Shown piece by piece: positions 7,847 to 15,943 of a stretch of 24,394 bases of DNA; positions within the stretch are counted from its first letter, which is position 1, and every line of letters starts with the position of its first letter. The stretch is from DRVV01 sp038868255 (lineage in GTDB: Archaea > Thermoproteota > Bathyarchaeia > Bathyarchaeales > Bathycorpusculaceae). The DNA lies in NCBI GenBank assembly GCA_038868255.1, contig JAWCTJ010000008.1:1-24394 (forward strand). The letters run 5' to 3'. A model generated the notes under the pieces. The model did not search any database. It was not told the origin of the DNA and saw only the letters and a program-made list of their open reading frames with translations. The position numbers and the translations under genes were made by a program.

Positions 7847-9058
7847 ATGTTAACTACAGCGGAAAAAATACTGGCAAAAGCATCAAATGTTAAAAAAGTG
7901 GAGCCAGGAGAATTCGTAATCGCCAACGTGGATTTCGTTTTTGCTCATGACGGAACAGCACCGCTCATGATAGATGCCATACAAGAATTTGGTATAGAAA
8001 ACTTGAAGCTTGCTGAAAAAAGCGCGCTTTTCATTGATCATGCAGCACCAAGCCCCTCAGTACAGTCATCAACCTTACATAAGAAAATGAGGGAGTTCGC
8101 CGCCAAAAATAATATTAGACTTTTTGAGGTCGGTGAGGGCGTTTGCCATCAGGTGGTAATGGATTACGGCTTGGCTAAGCCTGGAGATATTGTTGTCGGT
8201 GCCGATTCACACACAACTTTACATGGTGCTGTTGGGGCGTTCGCTGTCGGTGTTGGAAGTACTGACGCTGCCTTTGCCCTTGCAACAGGAAAATTGTGGT
8301 TTAAAGTTCCTGAAAGCATAAGGATAACCTTAAAGGGCAAACTGGGCTTAGGGGTTTTCGCAAAAGATATTGCCCTTGCACTGTTAAAGAGGCTCGGCAC
8401 GGATGGAGCCAGTTATATGGCCATAGAATATCATGATGAACTCTCGCCGAAACTTACTCAGGCATCAAAAGCCACCATATCAAATCTTTCAGCAGAAATG
8501 GGCGCAAAAGCAGGAATCTTCCCCGTGGAACCTTTCACTCCGGACAGAGAGGCGAAGTATTCCAAAGAGCTGGAAGTAGAATGTGATGTTCTTGAACCGT
8601 TAGTCGCAAAGCCCCCACTTCCATCAAACGTTGTACCAGTCATGGATGTCGAAGGCTTAGAGGTAAACGAAGTTTTCATTGGAAGCTGTACAAATGGCAG
8701 ACTTGAAGACTTGGAGGTTGCAGCCAAAATAATGAAGGGGAGAAAAGTAATGGAAGGGACAAGGTGTATAGTAATTCCAGCGTCGCGGAGGATTTACGAG
8801 AAGGCTTTAGAAGAAGGCATAATTGAGATTTTAGTAAAAGCAGGATGCACAATTGGACCGCCCACCTGCGGGCCATGCGTAGGCGCCCACATGGGGCTGT
8901 TAGGTCCGGGAGAAATAGCCCTTTCGACGGCTAATAGAAACTTCACCGGCAGAATGGGTGATCCAACAGCAAAGATTTTCTTAGCCAGTCCTGCAACAGC
9001 CGCCGCTACAGCTATAGAGGGAAGGATAGCTGACCCTAGGAAGTATCTGAGGGATTGA
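7847..9058 (+). CDS. Aconitase-family dehydratase, large subunit (homoaconitase or 3-isopropylmalate dehydratase)
   Basis: This 403-residue [4Fe-4S] enzyme subunit isomerises homocitrate (lysine route) or 2-isopropylmalate (leucine). The cluster-binding cysteines are seen in G-S-C-T-N-G-R and in C-G-P-C near the C-terminus. H-D-G-T-A-P, D-H-A-A-P-S-P and G-A-D-S-H-T-T-L-H-G-A are the family substrate and catalytic motifs. The frame opens at ATG 7817, but ATG 7847 begins MLTTAEKILAKAS as archaeal relatives do and has GGTGGC 8 bases upstream, so it is preferred. The stop overlaps the small-subunit start. Proximity to lysW-K favours homoaconitase for alpha-aminoadipate supply, but the isopropylmalate enzyme is equally compatible with the sequence. 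Confidence 0.88.
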   Translation: MLTTAEKILAKASNVKKVEPGEFVIANVDFVFAHDGTAPLMIDAIQEFGIENLKLAEKSALFIDHAAPSPSVQSSTLHKKMREFAAKNNIRLFEVGEGVCHQVVMDYGLAKPGDIVVGADSHTTLHGAVGAFAVGVGSTDAAFALATGKLWFKVPESIRITLKGKLGLGVFAKDIALALLKRLGTDGASYMAIEYHDELSPKLTQASKATISNLSAEMGAKAGIFPVEPFTPDREAKYSKELEVECDVLEPLVAKPPLPSNVVPVMDVEGLEVNEVFIGSCTNGRLEDLEVAAKIMKGRKVMEGTRCIVIPASRRIYEKALEEGIIEILVKAGCTIGPPTCGPCVGAHMGLLGPGEIALSTANRNFTGRMGDPTAKIFLASPATAAATAIEGRIADPRKYLRD

Positions 9059-9561
9059 ATGTGATAAGGGGCAGAGTTATTAAGCTTGGAGATGATATTA
9101 ATACGGATTTGGTTATAGCAGGCAGATACAAGTTTAGATCTGTAACAATAGAGGATATGGCAAAACACATCTTTGAGGATCTTGACCCGGCCCTCGCGTC
9201 GAAAATAAAGCCGGGTGACATAGTGGTTGCCGGCAGGAACTTTGGATGCGGTTCAAGCAGGGAGCAGGCTCCAAGGGTGATGATTGCTGCAGGCATATCA
9301 GCAGTTGTTGCAAAATCCTTCGCTAGAATATTCTTTAGGAACTCGATAAATGTTGGATTGCCAGCTGTAACCGTCGATGAAAAATTTGTGGATTCAGTTT
9401 TGGATGGAGATATACTGGAAATAGATCTTGAAAAAAGCACTGTTAAAAACTTGACCAGGAGCATGGAAACAGTCTTTAAGCCATTTCCACGACAACTTCT
9501 TGAAATATTAGAGGCAGGAGGACTTGTTTCCTACATAAGGAAGAAAGGTGCACTATTTTAG
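9055..9561 (+). CDS. Aconitase-family dehydratase, small subunit
   Basis: This 168-residue swivel-domain subunit partners the preceding large subunit. Motifs are G-D-D-I-N-T-D near the N-terminus and G-R-N-F-G-C-G-S-S-R-E-Q-A-P, which carries the phosphate/carboxylate-binding serines and arginine. The specificity loop reads G-R-Y-K-F-R-S, whereas the reference enzymes have Y-L-R-T (homoaconitase) or Y-L-V-Y (isopropylmalate type). The arginine leans toward homoaconitase but the loop is not a clean match. A TTG at 9055-9057 overlaps the upstream TGA; a GTG at 9061 is an alternative start. It is translationally coupled to the large subunit. Confidence 0.85.
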   Translation: MNVIRGRVIKLGDDINTDLVIAGRYKFRSVTIEDMAKHIFEDLDPALASKIKPGDIVVAGRNFGCGSSREQAPRVMIAAGISAVVAKSFARIFFRNSINVGLPAVTVDEKFVDSVLDGDILEIDLEKSTVKNLTRSMETVFKPFPRQLLEILEAGGLVSYIRKKGALF

Positions 9562-9585
9562 CATGAAAGCGTCTTGTCATTATCT

Positions 9586-10200
9586 TTATCCAATAAAGCC
9601 GCTGACTATGAAGTAGGCGCCTAAAGCTGCAACAAATAGCCCAAGCACGTTAGAGATTTGCCTCTGCCGTGGAACCAGAGCCTTTCCATACTTGTAGATA
9701 GTGTAGGATATTAATGAATAGTAAAATAGGTCAGCAATCCAGTGGCCAGCAGTAACAACGATTATCCCCAAGGGACCTATTAGCTCATAGCCCTGAAGAA
9801 GTAAAGCTAGCCCAGCTGAAGCCCACCATGGAGGTTGAGTGGGGTTAAAAGCGGTGTAAAAAATACCTCCTAGGAATGAGGAATTTACTTTTGAATTTTT
9901 AAGTTCAGCCTCATTTGCACTGCGGATCATAGATGCACCCATCAGCATCAACACGGCTCCGCCGATGCCGTAGATAAACAGTTTATACTGTAGCATTATA
10001 CTTCCAGCTCCAAAAATTATTAGGAGTATCACAAGGCCTTCCCATAGTGCATGCCCAGCCATTATTGATGGCCCCGTAACTTTCTGTTTCTTATTTGCAT
10101 CAAAGATTACGAATGCTAAAAGGGGACCAGGTATTAGCGCTCCACCAAGCCCTACCAAAAACCCAAGTGCAAACGACACTAGGATTTCTAAGACTAGCAT
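9586..10200 (-). CDS. LysE/RhtB-family amino-acid exporter
   Basis: This is a 204-residue integral membrane protein with about six hydrophobic helices. The N-terminal G-G-A-L-I-P-G-P-L-L-A-F contains the P-G-P signature of the LysE/RhtB translocators, and a second proline-rich F-N-P-T-Q-P-P-W-W-A-S stretch lies at mid-protein, as in archaeal members. These transporters export amino acids or other small metabolites across the cytoplasmic membrane. Substrate cannot be read from sequence; the position beside the lysine cluster makes a basic amino acid an attractive guess only. It converges on the aconitase-family genes with a 24-bp gap and has a leftward TATA-like GTTATAAT about 35-40 bp before its ATG. 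Confidence 0.85.
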   Translation of the reverse strand: MLVLEILVSFALGFLVGLGGALIPGPLLAFVIFDANKKQKVTGPSIMAGHALWEGLVILLIIFGAGSIMLQYKLFIYGIGGAVLMLMGASMIRSANEAELKNSKVNSSFLGGIFYTAFNPTQPPWWASAGLALLLQGYELIGPLGIIVVTAGHWIADLFYYSLISYTIYKYGKALVPRQRQISNVLGLFVAALGAYFIVSGFIG

Positions 10201-10390
10201 AATTCTTTCCTAGACTCAAAAGGTAATTCAAAGTCATTATAACAGTTACTTTCCAACTTTTGGCTGAAAAATTAGAATTTTTGAATCAACCCACGCTATA
10301 CTATGCGACTGGTAATATTTCCTCACCGGAAACATGGCTTTTATCAGCAAAGTACAATGTCAGCAAGCGGGTGTAAGGGGTTAAGCAATA

Positions 10391-10648
10391 TTGGAAAATA
10401 ACACATCAGGAGCCTTTCTAATAATCGTGTTTCTTGCTGCAAATGCTGTGGTGATATTTGAATCAACTCAAAATAGAATGGCCGAGTTAAACGATCAATT
10501 TAACGATATAATGACACAAACCATCGGTTTCCTTGATCATGCCTGGGATGTCGCACAAAAATTTAAAGATCCAAATTACAACTATGATCCAACAGAGTTA
10601 CAAAACTATACACTTCCGCAAGAATTAGACCTTGGGTCTACTGGGTAG
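10391..10648 (+). CDS. Small single-helix membrane protein, unknown
   Basis: The product has 85 residues from a TTG start with AGGGG about 10 bases upstream and an in-frame stop just before it. A short polar N-terminus (MENNTSGA) is followed by one hydrophobic helix (about residues 8-23) and a mostly polar, acidic tail with N-Y-N-Y-D-P. There is no clear signal peptidase site. The arrangement loosely resembles archaeal class III (pilin-like) signal peptides but lacks the usual basic residues before the helix. I do not recognise the family. It is divergent from the LysE-type exporter. A T-run (10653-10657) just after its stop could terminate transcription. It may be a real small gene; confidence is moderate because of its size and weak start. 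Confidence 0.5.
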   Translation: MENNTSGAFLIIVFLAANAVVIFESTQNRMAELNDQFNDIMTQTIGFLDHAWDVAQKFKDPNYNYDPTELQNYTLPQELDLGSTG

Positions 10649-10659
10649 AGACTTTTTAG

Positions 10660-10784
10660 CGCCGGGGAGGGGATTCGAACCCCTGAGGGCCGTGAGCCCA
10701 CTGGCTTTCCCGTTAAGTCTTAGCCCCTCTTTTGTTGTTAAAAGGATCTCGAGGCCAGCGCGTTAACCACTCCGCCACCCCGGC
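10660..10784 (-). tRNA. tRNA-Ser(CGA) with 41-nt intron
   Basis: Read on the minus strand, the acceptor arm is GCCGGGG paired with CCCCGGC, with discriminator G73 at 10660. The T arm is AGGGG-TTCGAAT-CCCCT, and a long variable arm (GGGC/GCCC type) marks a class II tRNA. The anticodon stem CTGGC (10758-10754) pairs with GCCAG (10705-10701) once the intron at 10747-10707 is removed. The spliced loop is C-T-CGA-G-A, anticodon CGA (codon UCG), so serine. No CCA is encoded. The mature length is 84 nt. Confidence 0.95.
10707..10747 (-). other. Archaeal tRNA intron at position 37/38 with bulge-helix-bulge
   Basis: The 41-nt intron lies at the canonical position between G37 and A38. The exon CTCG (C32-G35) can pair with CGGG at the intron 3' end to form the 4-bp central helix. 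This leaves a 3-nt AGA bulge at the 5' site and a 3-nt AAA bulge at the 3' site. Cleavage after the second base of each bulge gives exactly the exons needed. The outer helix looks weak or displaced, so the motif may be of the relaxed type. Confidence 0.85.
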
Positions 10785-10819
10785 ACTCAAGATAGGGACA
10801 TCCAGATCTTAAATCGTTT

Positions 10820-11818
10820 CTATGTTTGAGGGCCTCTAGATATTTTCGGCATGACTAAGTCAGCTATATCCACGCTATGCTCATATATCTGTAGCAAACT
10901 GGATGATGCCGCTAAAAACTGTGGAACCATATCTGGGTTTTGCATTTTCACGCCATTTTCAAGGGCTTCATATGACTTTAAAACTTTTTCACGCATGTCA
11001 ACTACACTAACAGCCAAGCCTACATCACCGGCTAGAAAAGCCTTAACAGCATTCTCATGAGCCCCGAAACATAGGTTGTGGAATTCTATAAGATTCATCT
11101 GTAGCGCGTCGGGAAGCTTCGTCCCCTTAAGAGCCGCTACTTTATACGCAGCTCGAACACATTCATCACCAATATTTTCCACGAGACTTGCTACGAGGCG
11201 ATAGTCCAAACACTCAATGGGTTTAACTCCTAACTTCTCGCTTAAACTTGGGTTCTGGATTATCGTTCTCAGGATGCGAATTAAAAGGAAATAAAGCCGG
11301 TTTACCTCTTCATCTCGAGCTATAACGCTCCTGGCTAATGAAACGTCGCCATTGATCAAGGATTTTACAACATCATTATGCATTGCAGAGACAAGTATGT
11401 ATTCCCTTCTAAGAATTTTGTCCGGAGGAAAACTTGATGGTTCCAACAGACACTGCAGAACTATCTTAGAATAATCCTCCTCCACAATTTCAAGTCCCAC
11501 AAGGCGACCAGCACTTTTCTTAATGTTTTCCCTAACTTCAAGACTGATCGATTCTTTGCCTTCAACACGAATTATATCAAATCCGAGCAAATACTTGCCT
11601 GTAATCTCACGACCTAGATAAGGCCCAGGCTTTAGAACAACAACACGAAGAGTTGGAGCAGCGCTATACTCAGGGTCTATCAGAAGCTTACCATCGCTAG
11701 TCTCGCTTATGGCGACAAGCGAACCTCTTTTTAATCCATGCTTTGCAGCCCAGTCCTTAGGAATGCAAACAAAGAAAGTGCCGCTGGGTGTGCTTTGAAC
11801 CTTACGAATCTCGCTCAT
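10820..11818 (-). CDS. AbrB/PhoU-domain regulator
   Basis: The product has 332 residues. Residues ~1-50 form an AbrB/SpoVT-like DNA-binding domain: K-V-Q-S-T-P-S-G-T-F-F-V-C-I-P-K-D-W-A followed by L-K-R-G-S-L-V. The remainder is helical, with two PhoU-like segments (D-E-E-V-N-R-L-Y-F-L-L-I-R near residues 169-181, and a later H-E-N-A-V-K-A-F repeat). Archaeal proteins with this layout are usually called phosphate uptake regulators. Here no phosphate transporter is adjacent, so the target is unknown. The ATG has GGGAGGA just upstream and a TATA-like GTTTAAATATG about 45 bp upstream. It is divergent from the DUF429-DP1 operon. Confidence 0.85.
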   Translation of the reverse strand: MSEIRKVQSTPSGTFFVCIPKDWAAKHGLKRGSLVAISETSDGKLLIDPEYSAAPTLRVVVLKPGPYLGREITGKYLLGFDIIRVEGKESISLEVRENIKKSAGRLVGLEIVEEDYSKIVLQCLLEPSSFPPDKILRREYILVSAMHNDVVKSLINGDVSLARSVIARDEEVNRLYFLLIRILRTIIQNPSLSEKLGVKPIECLDYRLVASLVENIGDECVRAAYKVAALKGTKLPDALQMNLIEFHNLCFGAHENAVKAFLAGDVGLAVSVVDMREKVLKSYEALENGVKMQNPDMVPQFLAASSSLLQIYEHSVDIADLVMPKISRGPQT

Positions 11819-11898
11819 ATTGTCCTCCCAGTTTTAAATGACATATACAGGATCTTAACATATTTAAACAAAAATTTAACATATAAACTTGAGCCTTA
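11819..11898. promoter_or_regulatory. Divergent promoter region, PhoU-type gene / DUF429-DP1 operon
   Basis: This 80-bp AT-rich spacer holds a leftward TATA-like GTTTAAATATG (minus strand, about 11869-11859) for the PhoU-type gene and a rightward AATTTAAC/CATATAAAC pair (about 11872-11888) for the DUF429 gene. The rightward elements lie so close to the ATG at 11899 that the DUF429 transcript is probably leaderless. Confidence 0.5.
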
Positions 11899-12483
11899 AT
11901 GTTAAACTCAATCATAATAGGGCTAGATTTAGCAGGAAAACAGGAAAATCCAACAGGATGGGCTTTATGGAAAAATAAAAAGGTGGAAACTTCCATAGTT
12001 TATAGGAATGAGGAAATCCTAAGACAAATTAGTGAAAATAAACCAGAAAGCATTGCCATTGATGCACCTCTCAACCTCCCCAGAGAAGGAATTTTCAGGA
12101 AAGTAGACAGGGAAATGATAAGAAGAGGATTTCGCGTCTTTCCACCTGGACTACCTGCTATGAGGGTGCTTACTATTCGTGCGATGGGACTGAATAAGTT
12201 AATAACAGAAATGGGTATAGAAACAATTGAGGTACATCCATCTTCAACCCGCAGTGCATTGAACATGCCCTTAAAAAATTGGAGGGAGATCCAAAAAGTC
12301 TTGGAGACGATGGGAATAGTGGATCGCATAAACCGGGAAATGACACCTCATGAAATAGATGCAACAATCGCGGCCTTAACAGCTTACTTGCATAAGCAAG
12401 GTCTAACAGAGGTTATCGGTGATAGCGAGGAGGGATTCATTATAATTCCAAAAAGAATTGACTGGAGGAAAATTAAACTATGA
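11899..12483 (+). CDS. DUF429 protein, predicted RNase H-like fold
   Basis: The product has 194 residues. The opening I-I-G-L-D-L-A-G-K, then S-I-A-I-D-A-P-L-N-L-P, then R-V-F-P-P-G-L-P-A-M and I-E-V-H-P-S-S-T-R are the conserved acidic and basic motifs of DUF429, a family predicted to have a ribonuclease-H-like fold. A late H-E-I-D-A-T-I-A-A-L-T-A also fits. Biochemical role is unestablished. It overlaps the DP1 start by 4 bases (ATGA), so it is co-translated with a DNA polymerase subunit. This makes a nucleic-acid role plausible but inferred. Confidence 0.85.
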   Translation: MLNSIIIGLDLAGKQENPTGWALWKNKKVETSIVYRNEEILRQISENKPESIAIDAPLNLPREGIFRKVDREMIRRGFRVFPPGLPAMRVLTIRAMGLNKLITEMGIETIEVHPSSTRSALNMPLKNWREIQKVLETMGIVDRINREMTPHEIDATIAALTAYLHKQGLTEVIGDSEEGFIIIPKRIDWRKIKL

Positions 12484-14027
12484 GCTATGCAGATAAGCTG
12501 CACAAAGCGGTGGAAATGACGCTTACTGCAGGATACCAGTTAGATAAGGCTGCTTTCGAGTTTCTAAACGTTGTCGCTGCAACAGAGGATCCAACGGAGA
12601 TAATGAATAGAGCATTACAAAGGCTGGGGGAGGTGAAGGATAAGCCCTTATTCATTGAAAGAAAATTTCTAGAGGATCTCCTAAAAGAAAGTTATCCCTC
12701 TGAAAAACCGATTACTTCCCCAGAAAAGGAGGAAATAGATCAAACTTGGATGTTAGAGGGGAAGAAACTCTTTCATCCGTATGCAAAAGAAGTTGAGTCA
12801 AACATCAAAGTGATAGAGGATCCAGGAAGCAAATTATGTACAAGCGGAAACTTGACGGATTATCTAGAGTATTTCAGGGACAGATTTAAACGAATGGAGA
12901 AACTTCTAAGGCAGAGAATAGACGTCAAAAGCGCAACCTCAATTATGGAAGCCTTAAAGGCATCGCCAAATACGAAGCTAAAGATAATTGGAATGGTTAC
13001 TGAAAAGAGAGAGTTTAAGCAGAAGATCATCCTCGTCATCGAGGATCTACAAGCGGGTGCAACTTTGCTTGTGCCGCAGAACGCTCCGAAAGAATTGCTG
13101 AACAAGGCAAGTAAGCTTCTGCTTGATCAAGTTATATGCGTAAGCGTTACAAAAACCAGAAGTAACATGCTAATAGTTGATGACATAATACTTCCAGACG
13201 TAGCACAAAAACAACAAAACAAAGCACCAGTACCTGTATATGCTGCACTTACTTCTGATTTGCATATTGGTAGCATGAAATTTCAGGAAGAAGCGTTTAA
13301 AAGGTTCCTTTTATGGCTTAACGGAAAATACGGAAACGAAAAAATGCGTGAAATGGCAGGACATGTAAAGTATGTTTTGATAGCAGGTGACATCGTTGAT
13401 GGCATTGGAATCTACCCAAACCAAAGAAAGGAATTAGCTGTAAAGGATATTTACGGACAATACAAGCTGGCCGCGAAATTTATTGAACAGATACCGGATT
13501 ACATAGAAGTCGTAATAGTACCGGGAAACCATGACGCGCCAAGAAGAGCCCAGCCCCAGCCACCAATATCAGGTGAGTTCCTTGAACTGATAGAGGAATC
13601 AAGAAAAGTGCATTCGTTGGGAAACCCAAGCTATTTAAGTCTTCACAAAGTGGAAGTTTTAATGTACCACGGGCGCAGTCTTGATGACATATTTTCAACA
13701 GTTCCAGGAATGGAACATTCTCATCCAGAAAAAGCCATGACACTTTTGCTTCAATGTAGACATTTAGCACCAGTTTATGGTGGCAAAACTCCCGTATCAC
13801 CGGAGAATAGAGATTTCTTGGTTGTGGAGCGAACACCAGACATATTTCACGCAGGCCATATCCACATATTAGGATACATGAATTATCGCGGGGTGCTCGT
13901 GGTTAATTCAGGTTGTTGGCAAGCACAAACGAGTTACATGCGAATGCAAGGGCTCACACCGACTCCTAATATGGTTCCGGTTGTAAATCTTCAAACCTTT
14001 GATGTGGAAGTCTTATCTTTTTCCTAA
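12480..14027 (+). CDS. DNA polymerase D small subunit DP1 (3'-5' exonuclease)
   Basis: The product has 515 residues. An OB-fold region (about 150-245) precedes a calcineurin-like phosphodiesterase domain with all metal motifs: S-D260-L-H262-I-G-S, A-G-D304-I-V-D, P-G-N350-H351-D, Y-H397-G and H457-A-G-H460-I-H462. In characterised PolD this domain gives Mn-dependent proofreading, and DP1 pairs with the DP2 polymerase subunit at the replication fork. The N-terminal ~130 residues are helical. The length is shorter than in some euryarchaeal DP1s. Translation is coupled to the DUF429 gene (ATGA). Its last bases overlap the convergent DUF99 gene by 3 bp. Confidence 0.95.
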   Translation: MSYADKLHKAVEMTLTAGYQLDKAAFEFLNVVAATEDPTEIMNRALQRLGEVKDKPLFIERKFLEDLLKESYPSEKPITSPEKEEIDQTWMLEGKKLFHPYAKEVESNIKVIEDPGSKLCTSGNLTDYLEYFRDRFKRMEKLLRQRIDVKSATSIMEALKASPNTKLKIIGMVTEKREFKQKIILVIEDLQAGATLLVPQNAPKELLNKASKLLLDQVICVSVTKTRSNMLIVDDIILPDVAQKQQNKAPVPVYAALTSDLHIGSMKFQEEAFKRFLLWLNGKYGNEKMREMAGHVKYVLIAGDIVDGIGIYPNQRKELAVKDIYGQYKLAAKFIEQIPDYIEVVIVPGNHDAPRRAQPQPPISGEFLELIEESRKVHSLGNPSYLSLHKVEVLMYHGRSLDDIFSTVPGMEHSHPEKAMTLLLQCRHLAPVYGGKTPVSPENRDFLVVERTPDIFHAGHIHILGYMNYRGVLVVNSGCWQAQTSYMRMQGLTPTPNMVPVVNLQTFDVEVLSFS

Positions 14028-14581
14028 GAAACCCCTCGTGCAATTATACGTGCTATTCGTAAGGGTTCAGGAATCCTGCTACAAAAAGCCATATTTCTGA
14101 CTAGATTTTTCGCCCAATTCAAATCCCCACCAACAACCTCAACATATAGAGGAGGTCCTACTTCAAGAGTACGTACTTGATGAATTGTTCCTAATTTTTT
14201 AAAAACTTCCCAACGGACTTTCCAGTCACTGAAATGCTTTTGGAGAGCATATTTGACCTTTCTATTATTCGGCTTTGTTCTAGAAACAATGACTACAGGT
14301 TTTATGAATTCCTGGAAGACAATGAAGGGATCAATAAGATTAAAACCGGCGAAAGAAACACCAGCAAGTAAGACGACATCAAAAGTCCAACTTTTCAAAC
14401 TATTAACAACCTTATTTGTAGCATCAAGACCATCTACTGATATCTTCACAAACTTAACATCAATTATCCTTGATCCATCAAAGAGAACTAAAGCAAGAAT
14501 CGCCTTTCTTGAAAGCCCCTTCTTAAAACTTCCATCATCAATTCCCACTAGACGAATTCTTCCCAAGACACTTTGGCTCAT
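14024..14581 (-). CDS. DUF99 (UPF0215) protein
   Basis: The frame is open to 14611, but the ATG at 14581 begins MSQSVLGRIRLVGIDDGSF, which fits the family. The resulting protein has 185 residues. I-D-D-G-S-F and the highly typical L-A-G-V-S-F-A-G-F-N-L-I-D mark DUF99, a family related to endonuclease V-type folds; its activity is not established. With this start it overlaps the orc1 3' end by 44 bases, so the two are probably co-transcribed from the orc1 promoter. It is convergent with DP1. Confidence 0.87.
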   Translation of the reverse strand: MSQSVLGRIRLVGIDDGSFKKGLSRKAILALVLFDGSRIIDVKFVKISVDGLDATNKVVNSLKSWTFDVVLLAGVSFAGFNLIDPFIVFQEFIKPVVIVSRTKPNNRKVKYALQKHFSDWKVRWEVFKKLGTIHQVRTLEVGPPLYVEVVGGDLNWAKNLVRNMAFCSRIPEPLRIARIIARGVS

Positions 14582-15791
14582 AGTCAACAAGTTGTCCAAG
14601 CCTAAGATCATTGGAAAAAGCTTCCTTAATAAGCGTGCGCGTGACTTCCAGTCTAATTCTCTTTGTTCTACCGTATCTTCCCATACTTACAACCTGTGCA
14701 TTTAACAATCCTAAAGCATCAAGCTCATTTATTAAAGTACTAACACGACGTTGAGTAAGCGGAGTAATAGCCAATTCCCTACAAAGTTCATTATAAACTT
14801 CATATATGTCGCCAGTGACTGCTTTGTAACCATTCGCTCTAACCAAATGAAAAACGCTTAGTATTACAAGTTTTGAATGTAGAGTTAGATTCGCTAGTGC
14901 CTCCACTACACGATTGTGCTCAATAAGTTTTTCAGCCTCCCTAACGTGATCTTCAGTTACAACACTCACACCCTTTCGTTCCGCAACTTCACCAGCAACT
15001 CGTAAAAGATCTAATGCTCTACGAGCATCACCATGCTCGGCCGCTGCTAAAGCCGCGCAGAGACTTAAAGCTCCATCAGTTAAGGCATTATCATGAAATG
15101 CTAACCTAGCTCGTTCGTAAAGGATATTTTTTAACTCGCTTGCATCATAGGGTCTAAAAACAATTTCTTCTTCACTAAGTGAACTCAATACTCTAGGATC
15201 GAGAAATTCTTTAAGTCGCAAGTCATTAGAAATGCCAATAATAGAAACCTTGCTATTGGATAGCGTCTCGTTTATCCTTGTAAGTTCGTAAAGCAGAATA
15301 TCACTACGCGATTTGACAAGTGCATCCACCTCGTCCAAGGCCACAATAAATATTGTTTTAATACAATCTAAGCCCTTCCTAAAACGATCAAAAACCTCTC
15401 CAACAGATAAGCCTGTAAAGGGAACCGTCAACCGCAAAGCATAACATAAGTTTGCCAATACACGATACTCTGTTCCAGCCAATCGGCAATTAACATAGCA
15501 AAAATTGACAGGAGCATTAATTTCTTTAGATTTAAGCTCCAGATGATTTAGGACATATTTTGTTACAGCTGTCTTGCCAGTTCCTGTTTTTCCATAAATG
15601 AAAATATTAGAACACCTTGCACCTTTAAGTACTGGTGCTACACTCTGTCCCAAACGTATAATTTGTTCTTCACGATGAGGTAATTTTTCAGGAAGATAAT
15701 CATGACGGAGAACTTCACGATCCTTGAATATTTTATTATTACTGACAAACTTTTCGAAGATATCATTTAAAATGCTAGTGTTATTATCCAT
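14538..15791 (-). CDS. Orc1/Cdc6 replication initiator
   Basis: This AAA+ initiator (417 residues) binds origin recognition boxes and loads the MCM helicase. Walker A is G67-K-T-G-T-G-K-T74, Walker B is A-L-D152-E-V-D156-A-L, and a sensor-1 asparagine lies in I-G-I-S-N189-D. R-A-L-D-L-L-R is the sensor-2 region. A C-terminal winged-helix domain (about 300-400) contains T-P-L-T-Q-R-R-V-S-T-L-I-N-E-L. The start ATG is at 15791-15789. Its core promoter has a TATA-like AT-rich element (about 15833-15824) directly abutting a TGACATCA box (15816-15823). The adjacent non-coding DNA carries three candidate ORBs. Confidence 0.95.
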   Translation of the reverse strand: MDNNTSILNDIFEKFVSNNKIFKDREVLRHDYLPEKLPHREEQIIRLGQSVAPVLKGARCSNIFIYGKTGTGKTAVTKYVLNHLELKSKEINAPVNFCYVNCRLAGTEYRVLANLCYALRLTVPFTGLSVGEVFDRFRKGLDCIKTIFIVALDEVDALVKSRSDILLYELTRINETLSNSKVSIIGISNDLRLKEFLDPRVLSSLSEEEIVFRPYDASELKNILYERARLAFHDNALTDGALSLCAALAAAEHGDARRALDLLRVAGEVAERKGVSVVTEDHVREAEKLIEHNRVVEALANLTLHSKLVILSVFHLVRANGYKAVTGDIYEVYNELCRELAITPLTQRRVSTLINELDALGLLNAQVVSMGRYGRTKRIRLEVTRTLIKEAFSNDLRLGQLVDYEPKCLGKNSSSGN

Positions 15792-15911
15792 GGTTTTTCC
15801 TCAGCTTAGCGGTGATGACATCATTTTAATTATTTCTAAAAATAAGGAGTACCATACAGAAAAGTGAATTTACAAACTAAAATCTTTTAAGAGTAGAAGA
15901 AATGAGAGACA

Positions 15912-15933
15912 CACCCCTAATTTTCAACTGGAA
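15912..15933 (-). promoter_or_regulatory. Origin recognition box 1
   Basis: On the minus strand this reads TTCCAGTTGAAAATTAGGGG then TG. The imperfect dyad TTCCA-GT-TGAAA and downstream G-string fit the ORB pattern. It lies about 120 bp upstream of the orc1 start. Confidence 0.75.
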
Positions 15934-15943
15934 AAACTCCTGT

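Noticed and set aside
9036..9464. Long open frame on the minus strand opposite the aconitase-family small subunit
   Set aside because: It is antisense to a clearly conserved gene and its translation is serine/proline-rich without any recognisable motif; a codon-bias shadow.
10267..10282. AAAAATT-AG-AATTTTT palindrome as a definite operator
   Set aside because: It is pure A/T apart from the centre and the region is AT-rich, so chance or promoter composition explains it; mentioned only as context.
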